Positions 57,270 through 64,000 of a DNA stretch of 64,000 nucleotides are shown here, piece after piece. The notes beneath the pieces are model-generated. The model ran no database searches. It was not told where the DNA came from and saw only the letters and a program-made list of their open reading frames with translations. The position numbers were made by a program, and so were the translations under genes. Every line of letters starts with the position of its first letter. Position 1 is the stretch's first letter. Source of the DNA: Phytomonas francai (lineage: Eukaryota > Euglenozoa > Kinetoplastea > Trypanosomatida > Trypanosomatidae); NCBI GenBank assembly GCA_001766655.1, contig MJCC01000008.1, forward strand, positions 319,491 to 383,490, written 5' to 3'.

Positions 57270-58355
57270 ATGGATCCTTCTAAACGAAATGGCTCTCTGC
57301 GTGTGGTACATGGAAATTCCAACCCCCAACTTGCCGAAGAAATCTGCTTATGGCTTCGAGTCCCCGTAACGGCCAGTCATGTGGGCACCTTCGCCAACGG
57401 CGAGACCAGCCTGAAGGTGCTCGAGTCCATCCGCGGCGACGACGTCTATGTGGTGCAGCCCACCTGCTCCAACGGCCCTTGTAATGTTAACCAGGCCGTA
57501 ATGGAGCTTTTGCTAATGATTCACACCCTCAGGCTTTCCTCGGCCCGCCGCGTGATCGCGGTGATTCCGCACTACGGCTACGCCCGGCAGGACCGCAAGC
57601 ACACCGGGCGCGTCCCCATTAGCGCCTCCGCGGTGGCGAAGATGATCACGGATCTGGGCGCCAACGGCGTCGTGACCATGGACCTCCACTGCGCTCAAAT
57701 CCAGGGCTTCTTTCACGGCTGCCCGGTCGCGGACCTGAACGCGACGACGGAGTTCTCGGACTACATCAAGCAAAAGGGGCTGGATACCGACAAATTGGTC
57801 GTGATCGCGCCCGACGCCGGCGCGGTGACCCGCGCTCGGCGGATGGGGGATCGCATCGGGGCGAGCCGAATCGCAACGATTCTCAAGCGCCGCGTGGTCG
57901 CGAATCAGGTCGAATCGATGCAGCTTGTGGGCGAGGTCGATGGCTGTGTGTGCATTATCGTTGACGACATGATTGATACCGCCGGGACACTGTGTAAGGC
58001 CGCGGAGTTGCTGAAGGAATACGGTGCGATGCAAGTCCTGGCCTACGCCACGCACGGAATCTTCACGGACCCGGCCTGCGAACGAATCACCAAATGCGAT
58101 GCCTTGACGGAGGTGGTGGTCACAAATACAATTCCCCAGCATCAATCAACCGCAAAGTGCGCGAAAATTAAGGTCATTTCGGTAGCTCGACTGCTAGCAA
58201 ACGCTATTCTACGGCTACATTCCGAGGCCAGTCTAGAGAAGGTTGAGATGATCACTTTGCAACCGTCAAATCCGGACCTCCAGCCGCTAGAATCGTTAGT
58301 GGAGGACGATCAATGGCCTCAAACCCAAGAAGCAGACCTTGATGCTTTTTCCTAA
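57270..58355 (+). CDS. PRPS: Ribose-phosphate pyrophosphokinase (PRPP synthetase)
   Basis: 361 residues from ATG 57270. Makes PRPP from ribose 5-phosphate and ATP, for purine salvage, pyrimidine and nucleotide synthesis. Class I features are clear: the GNSNPQLAEEI-type N-terminus, FANGE, VVQPTCSN, YGYARQDRKH (the flexible ATP loop), VVTMDLH (Mg-binding His), VIAPDAGAVTRAR and the PRPP-binding loop VDDMIDTAGT near residues 231-241. No PTS1 tripeptide at the C-terminus (ends DAFS), so glycosomal import by PTS1 is not indicated. A ~40-residue acidic tail follows the core. Bases ~57380-58000 are GC-rich. Confidence 0.93.
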   Translation: MDPSKRNGSLRVVHGNSNPQLAEEICLWLRVPVTASHVGTFANGETSLKVLESIRGDDVYVVQPTCSNGPCNVNQAVMELLLMIHTLRLSSARRVIAVIPHYGYARQDRKHTGRVPISASAVAKMITDLGANGVVTMDLHCAQIQGFFHGCPVADLNATTEFSDYIKQKGLDTDKLVVIAPDAGAVTRARRMGDRIGASRIATILKRRVVANQVESMQLVGEVDGCVCIIVDDMIDTAGTLCKAAELLKEYGAMQVLAYATHGIFTDPACERITKCDALTEVVVTNTIPQHQSTAKCAKIKVISVARLLANAILRLHSEASLEKVEMITLQPSNPDLQPLESLVEDDQWPQTQEADLDAFS

Positions 58356-59141
58356 GTGATTTGCGGATGGGTTTCCGGCTTTAAACAGAAAGGGGGTGGG
58401 TAGGTATGGAAAGGGAATGAAAATACTGATCTAATTTGAGTGGAATAATTTTCCTAATAATAGTAGTAAACGTTGTCGCGAAGACGGGGGCAATAGGTAT
58501 AAGAGTAATTTTGTGCTTCGTCTGCTCGTGTTTCGATATTGCAGTCTCTGCTAGTTGAACTGAGACTGTTGTTATGAGCAGTGGTAGTATATATTCTGTG
58601 GTGGTGGCTTTTTACGCGCAAAGCTGTCGGAACGTCAGCCAATGCAATGCCACTCCCTAATAGGGTGTGATGTTGGAGATTGAAGGATAAAAATATTATG
58701 TGTAAGTACCTCTTTCCACTACAAGCATATGAACCTTCTCTGATTACGTTGGACTCATTGAGGACACTCTTGTCACGACAGGTGGGGATAAGTATTGCTA
58801 CTCCTTTTTGGCATCCATCAAGTGCTTGGTGTTGAAATAAGACAACAATAACTTAAAGTACGTATCGATTAAAAAAACGGATGGTACAAATTACCACAAA
58901 CAGTGAATAAAATATTGGCTTTTTGAACTCTAGTAAAACTTACTAACCGATTCCCCCCCCCCAAAAAAATAAAAAAATAAGAGCGAATTACCACGTGTAT
59001 CATCGTAATAGCTGCTGCTCTTGTTTATCCCCCATTATTCAAAATGCATATATGGTACCCCCCATATTTACAAAATAAATTTACAGACCAAGCAATAAAT
59101 AGATCTATTTACACCCACAGCTATAACTTGGTATACCATAC
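58356..59141. other. AT-rich spacer
   Basis: Mixed A/T runs including CCCCCCCCCAAAAAAATAAAA near 58956-58976. AG at 59119-59120 after ACACCCAC is the likely acceptor for NDH2. No RNA gene recognised. Confidence 0.45.
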
Positions 59142-60671
59142 ATGTTTCGAAAGACTACATTCTCACTAAGACCAAATGTGGTTATTGTCGGTACAGGGTG
59201 GGCGGGTTGTTACGTGGCCCATCGGCTGAACCCTTCAATATGCAATATTCAGGTCCTTTCGACTCGCAACCACATGGTGTTCACCCCACTCTTGGCGCAC
59301 ACGACAACCGGGACACTGGAATTTCGCTCGGTCTGTGAACCAATTACTAACATCCAGCCAGCCTTAGTGAACCTGCCACACCGTTTTTACCGTTGCATGG
59401 TGCACGACGTGGATTTTGACAAAAATATTGTCAAGTGCGTTAGTTTTGGTGTGCCCGGCACCACCGAGAAGCTTCCTGTACACACGTTTAATGTACAATA
59501 CGATTATTTGATCCTGACCCATGGCTCACGCCCGAACACCTTCAACATCCCAGGTGTGACAGACAAGGCCTTTTTCCTTCGCGAGGTCAACGAGGCGCGC
59601 GGCATTCGCAAGCGCCTTGTACAGAACATCATGGCCGCGGACCTCCCGACGGTCCCGATCGAGGAGACGAAGCGCCTCCTGCACACCGTCGTGGTCGGTG
59701 GTGGGCCGACCGGGATCGAGTTCGCGACGAGCCTGGCCGAGTTTTTCCGCAAGGACGTCGCGAGGGTGAATCGCCACCTACAGCAGCACTGCAAAGTGAC
59801 GGTGCTCGAGGCGAATGAGGTGCTCGGGACCTTCGACCAGGCGCTCCGGAACTACGGGCAGCGGCGGCTGGCGGAGCTGGGGGTGAACGTCGTGAACACG
59901 GCCGTGACGCGGGTGACGGAGCGGGGGGTCGTGACGACCGGCGGGGAGACCCTGGAGGCCGGGCTCGTCGTCTGGAGCACCGGCGTCGGCCCCACGATGC
60001 TCACCCTCATCCTCCAGTGCGACAAGGCGCCGCAGCAGCGCATCGCCGTCGACGAGAACCTGCGCGTGCTGCGGGATGGGAAACCGATTCCGAATGTGTT
60101 CGCCGCCGGCGACTCCGCGGCGAACGCGAAGGAGCCGCTGCCGACGCTGGCCGCCGTCGCGAGACGCCAAGGGTCCTACCTTGGCGAGCAATTAAACCAT
60201 CTTATCACGAAGGGCGCGATGACGAAATCCTTTGAGTATCAAAGTTTGGGCAGCATGGTAGCCTTGGGCGACGCAAGCGCGATTGTCTCTCTCGGGTCAA
60301 AGCGTAAACTTGGTATTCAAGGTCTCAAGGCTCTGTGGTTCTGGAAGAGCGCCTATCTCACCATGATTGGCTCCATACGAAGTAAATTATATGTCTTCGT
60401 CAATTGGTGCGGTAGTCATATATTCAGTCGTGATATCACGTACATCGGCGATCTTAGCGAAGATCGTCTGTACAAAATCTTGGCTGGCCAAGAGGTGTCG
60501 CGAGCAAAGAACCGACCAAAGGCCACAGAAGTACTCAAAACGATGCCACCAGCGCAGACGTTTACACCCGAGATCCTGGAGGAGGCTATGGGGCAGGGCT
60601 TTATTGCGCGTGAAGACGAGATTCAGGAAATGGATATTTCACTAGCTGATATGCTTAATAAAAAATCATAG
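59142..60671 (+). CDS. NDH2: Type II NADH dehydrogenase (rotenone-insensitive, NDH2)
   Basis: 509 residues. Oxidises NADH and passes electrons to ubiquinone without proton pumping, on the mitochondrial inner membrane. Two Rossmann motifs are present: FAD-binding VGTGWAG at residues 16-22 and NADH-binding VVGGGPTGIEF at about 185-196. Further family motifs include NHMVFTPLL near the start, LDHRVL-type positions replaced by a kinetoplastid-like pattern, and a late GDSAAN (FAD) motif. The N-terminal MFRKTTFSLR segment is a short presequence. Length and gene position both fit kinetoplastid NDH2. GC rises sharply in the middle of the gene. Confidence 0.93.
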   Translation: MFRKTTFSLRPNVVIVGTGWAGCYVAHRLNPSICNIQVLSTRNHMVFTPLLAHTTTGTLEFRSVCEPITNIQPALVNLPHRFYRCMVHDVDFDKNIVKCVSFGVPGTTEKLPVHTFNVQYDYLILTHGSRPNTFNIPGVTDKAFFLREVNEARGIRKRLVQNIMAADLPTVPIEETKRLLHTVVVGGGPTGIEFATSLAEFFRKDVARVNRHLQQHCKVTVLEANEVLGTFDQALRNYGQRRLAELGVNVVNTAVTRVTERGVVTTGGETLEAGLVVWSTGVGPTMLTLILQCDKAPQQRIAVDENLRVLRDGKPIPNVFAAGDSAANAKEPLPTLAAVARRQGSYLGEQLNHLITKGAMTKSFEYQSLGSMVALGDASAIVSLGSKRKLGIQGLKALWFWKSAYLTMIGSIRSKLYVFVNWCGSHIFSRDITYIGDLSEDRLYKILAGQEVSRAKNRPKATEVLKTMPPAQTFTPEILEEAMGQGFIAREDEIQEMDISLADMLNKKS

Positions 60672-61400
60672 GAAAATTTCTATGGCAAAAAATCGGCACA
60701 ATAACTTATGATAGTATATCAAGATGTATATACAGCTTATTACAAGAAAGCTGAAATGATAATAACTTTGGCGCTGTTCGTGTGATTCCTTTTTCAGCTT
60801 CCACCCATTATGGCGGCGACCCTGAGGAAACGCAGCCTTCCGTCATAGGGTTGGCGTTCGGAATGGTAGAGCGGATGTCCTTTTTCTTTGTTTTTAATAA
60901 ATTATAAGTTCACTTCATCCATGAGCCTGACAATGATTATGCACTTCTATATTATATATATAGGTATATAGATATATATATATTCATCGTTTCTCGTCAC
61001 AGATTTATTTTGCATGCTTCGCCTAGTTCACTGGTATTTTTATTATGAATAAACACTTGTACCAGGTTAAAAGTGAGATATCTTACACACTTCGCATTTT
61101 GCTGTTTGGTCTTGACAAGTAATAAATTGTGCAACGTTTATGACTTTCGTGAAAGGTGCAGAACTAGCGATGCTTCTGCACACATTAATTGATAATCATT
61201 AAAGAAGTCGCATATTGCATAGTCCACGACATATTTAGTTTGTCTCTTTTCCATTTGGGGGGACACACCCAACTGAGAAATGCACTCATGTTTTTCACGA
61301 TATTAATTTTCTCCCAGTATCTGTTTTAGACTTCCACAAAAGAAAGTGCTTGAGTCTTTGGCGAATATGGTGAGGTAATCCCAATCCCACTCTCCCCTTA
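60672..61400. other. AT-rich spacer, last ordinary intergenic DNA
   Basis: AT-rich with an imperfect TA tract near 60951-60982. No gene after NDH2 is recognised before the composition changes at about 61.4 kb. Confidence 0.5.
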
Positions 61401-64000
61401 CCCTCCCTTGAGAGGGCTGATTCAAAAAAAATCCCCAGGTGGGGAGGGTACATAACAGCTTATTCCGCATACTGAAGCGGCGGGAGCCAAGTCAAAACAC
61501 TCGCCCCGTTAACCCGAAACCCAAACCGGGGGAGTTAGCCCCCGCCAGAAATTAACAACAGAAGACCCGCTGTGTTATTTCAGAAATGGGGCGACACCCC
61601 TTGAAAAAAAATGTCGGGGGAACCTCAGAGAAGCCCCACAAAATTACCAATCCGAGGATAAACGCTAAAAGGATTTTCCTCAGAAACAAGACCCCTGTAA
61701 TCAGTACGAACCCCAACGAGCTGGGATGTGCCTGCTATGCGCGCAGCCACTCCAGAAAAAAAACGTTCCTGCTGAATTCCCTCGAAAAGGGGCTCTGGCC
61801 GCCCCCGCTAAGAAAATGGGAAAACTTGGAAATGGCACCAAAGAAAAAATCGCCCAACCTAGAAATATCGGAAGGTGGGNGGGGGGGCATTTGATATGCC
61901 TGTCGATCGTTAAGGGCGCATTGCGTTGTTCTTCCCCACCCATTATTGCCTTTTGGATTGCGATGCAGTCTAATTTCCCGGGCCAAGGGTTCCGAGCGCG
62001 CCACCCCCTTGCCGAGGTGACGTTGAGTGAGCCCGGCGCCCCCAGGAATCACAAAAACCCACATTCCCCAAGCGCCATTGGGTTTTAAAGATCATGGGAA
62101 AAAAAAACGCTTATATTTGACTAAAACGATAATCCGTAACGCCCTTCCAAACATCGAGTCGGTGGGCCAGAGGCGAGGGGCGGTCCGTCAAAAACATCCA
62201 TCCGGGCGGCCCGTTTGGCCCCCACGAATGCAACGCGGCATGGCTTAAAATTGTGGAAAAAAGGCGAAAAAAAAAGAAAATCCTATACGTGTAAAATGAA
62301 ATAAAGAATTATTATTGTATTTGTTTCCAAAGAAAAACTATAAAATTAAAACTAAGAGAAACGGAAAGGGCCCCAAGCACCGTGCCCATCAGCGGCGCCT
62401 GATCCCGCCCCGCAGGGGGCCCGGCATCCGCCGCAGCGCGCCCCGCCCCCCAAGGCGTGCCTAAAAAACGCCAAAGCACGTCGCAAATACCGCGGGGCCG
62501 CGTTTGATACAAATGCAACATCGCCCATGCCACGCCCCATTTAAAAGAAAAAAGAAATGGCGAGGAAAAAGGTCCCCGCCACCGGGCGGCAGGCCCTCGG
62601 CCCCAGGACTGCGAAAAATACCCCCGCGCATGTTCGGTTTTATGGCCACCCGATTCATAAAAATGCATCCATTTTTAATAACCTTATTGTATCCATTTTT
62701 CGTTTTTAGCGTGTTAAAAATCCCACCACCGCCCCCAATTGCGCCAATTGGGGGTGTTTTGTGGTGATTTGTAGCGAACGACCCGTGACACCCACCACCA
62801 GCCAAAAATCCACCCCCACCATTATATATATTTCTTCGTGGAATTCATCCCTTCGGACCCCGTGGGCATACCACATGGTATTTTAAAAGGCGAAATGGCC
62901 TTCGGCTTAATTTTTTATTGGAAATCCAAACGCGGGCCCCCCCCCCTTGTTTTGGGGTGGGGCGCCGTTCAAAAGCGTTTGGGCCGCCGCCCCTTTCCAA
63001 AACACGCCCATGCCATTTAAAAAGGCGTTGCAAACATACGACCCTTCAATTTGACCGAATGGTTTGGCATTTGCTTCCGCAAATTTCCCCCAAACGCCGA
63101 TGGTTGCCCCCGAGGGTTTTATCGTAGTTTTAGGCCAAAAGGCCTGGCTATCGCCACGCCTATCATAAAATTTTCCAAAAATGGCATTTTTACACAACGG
63201 CATCCGGCCCCATTTACTATTTTAATATAACCCCCCCCCCCCGCCAAAGCCACGCCCTGGGTGGCGGTGAAATTAAATACAAAACAAACCGGCGCCCCCT
63301 CGCTTTGTTCAAATTTGCATTGATTTTGAATGCCCCCGACCACCCGAATTCCCACCCCACCCCGAGAAAATCGCAACATTTCATATTCTTTTATAAGTTT
63401 ATAAAATGCCAGGGGTCGCCTTTGTGGTTGATTTTGGGCGATCCCTTTTTCCAAATCGCAAAAATAGTTTCGGCGGCCCGCTTCGTCGAGGGCCAAGGGG
63501 GGCGCCGCCCCACCCCCCTATGCTTGCGCCGCATGCATCCAAACAGGCATCCACTCCAATAAATCGAAGACCTTGATAAAATTATTAATATTCATGCCGG
63601 CTTGCCTTTGGTTTCTGGGAGGGTGCGGGGGGTTTCGTTCCCTCCCCCAAAACGGGGCCCCGAATGTCCCGCTAAAATTGGGTGGCCGTCACTTTTTTGG
63701 CGCCTTCGCATTCCCATATGGATTTTTTAGGCCATCTCGTTCGCAATCCCCGCCTGGTATGCAGTTTTCATTGGGCTTGACCCAACAAAAACCCAAAAAT
63801 AAATTGCCGAATGGTCGGGGAGCTCTCCCCTCCATTTTTACTTTTCAGAAAGCCTCGCCGGCGATGCGGCTGCACCACTTGGCTTCATAATTACCCCAAC
63901 CCCGGCCGTGCGCCTGGTCAAAAGAATATTTTAAAATTCCAGATTTTAGACACGTTGCAAATTGTTGGGGTGACACAATGAATCTTCAGCGTAAATTTTT
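61401..64000. other. Anomalous right end: mixed composition, homopolymers, no convincing gene
   Basis: From about 61.4 kb the sequence differs: many C, G and A homopolymers (for example C10 at 62937-62946 and C12 at 63231-63242), an N at 61870, CpG-rich words, and open frames of 60-125 codons on both strands that overlap and shift frame. Hairpins such as GGGGG-AGTTAG-CCCCC near 61530-61545 occur. None of the ORFs has a recognisable domain. Possibilities are a low-quality contig end, a chimeric or contaminating sequence, or unusual subtelomeric-type DNA. I cannot tell which. Confidence 0.6.
62907..63594 (-). other. Minus-strand coding-like stretch with frame breaks
   Basis: Reading the minus strand, open segments of 98 and 125 codons (63203-62907 and 63496-63119) plus a short leader from an ATG near 63594 follow one another in different frames. 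Residue usage is protein-like but no family is recognised. If real, it would be a gene broken by indels at homopolymers; it could equally be chance in GC-mixed sequence. Confidence 0.2.

Overview
The window reads as a stretch of nuclear chromosome from a kinetoplastid flagellate, most likely a trypanosomatid. All 27 supported protein genes lie on the + strand, none shows an intron, and they are separated by AT-rich spacers. A pyrimidine tract followed by AG usually sits just upstream of each start codon, the layout expected of a polycistronic unit whose mRNAs are matured by spliced-leader trans-splicing. TAA and TGA are used normally as stops. From memory, the order IleRS ... CAP ... SF1 ... 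NDH2 resembles a block on Trypanosoma brucei chromosome 10; this needs a synteny check. Genus cannot be decided from the sequence. No tRNA, rRNA, spliced-leader gene, transposon or CRISPR array was seen.

Layout: 1-1.5 kb holds the end of a TBC-domain (Rab GAP-like) protein with a C-terminal zinc-binding motif. 2.6-14.1 kb holds isoleucyl-tRNA synthetase, an ASCC2-like CUE protein, two conserved-looking unknowns and a DEAH RNA helicase. 14.7-26.3 kb holds an FAD oxidoreductase, a secreted Cys-rich protein, a cyclin with an RS-like tail, a SWIM zinc-finger protein resembling SWS1/ZSWIM7, a NERD-domain membrane protein, a mitochondrial-type helical protein and a small disordered protein. 27-40.5 kb holds a CAP/Srv2 C-terminal-domain protein, an ARMC1-like protein, a p24 cargo receptor, a mitochondrial-type aminopeptidase P, a large unknown protein interrupted by an assembly gap, a PAQR membrane protein and an acidic coiled-coil protein. 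42.4-53.8 kb holds a PSP1-domain protein between very long spacers, a 996-residue unknown, an MRH-domain ER protein and a SEP-UBX protein. 55.6-60.7 kb holds SF1/BBP, PRPP synthetase and type II NADH dehydrogenase. From about 61.4 kb to the end the sequence changes character (mixed GC, many homopolymers, one N, no convincing gene) and may be low-quality, chimeric or foreign.

The genes do not form one pathway, as is usual in kinetoplastid units. Recurrent themes are mitochondrial function (IleRS long form, aminopeptidase P, NDH2 and several proteins with presequence-like N-termini), RNA metabolism (DEAH helicase, cyclin L-like, SF1, PSP1, ASCC2-like) and the secretory pathway (p24, MRH, Cys-rich protein).

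The best observations are: (1) a complete internal splice acceptor inside the IleRS reading frame, placed to make a second mRNA without the N-terminal extension; (2) an in-frame 127-codon open extension directly after the PSP1 gene stop; (3) very GC-rich cores inside many genes whose ends are much poorer in GC; (4) a possible gene relic at 54.3-55.0 kb; (5) the anomalous right end. I found no clear candidate for an entirely new multi-gene system.
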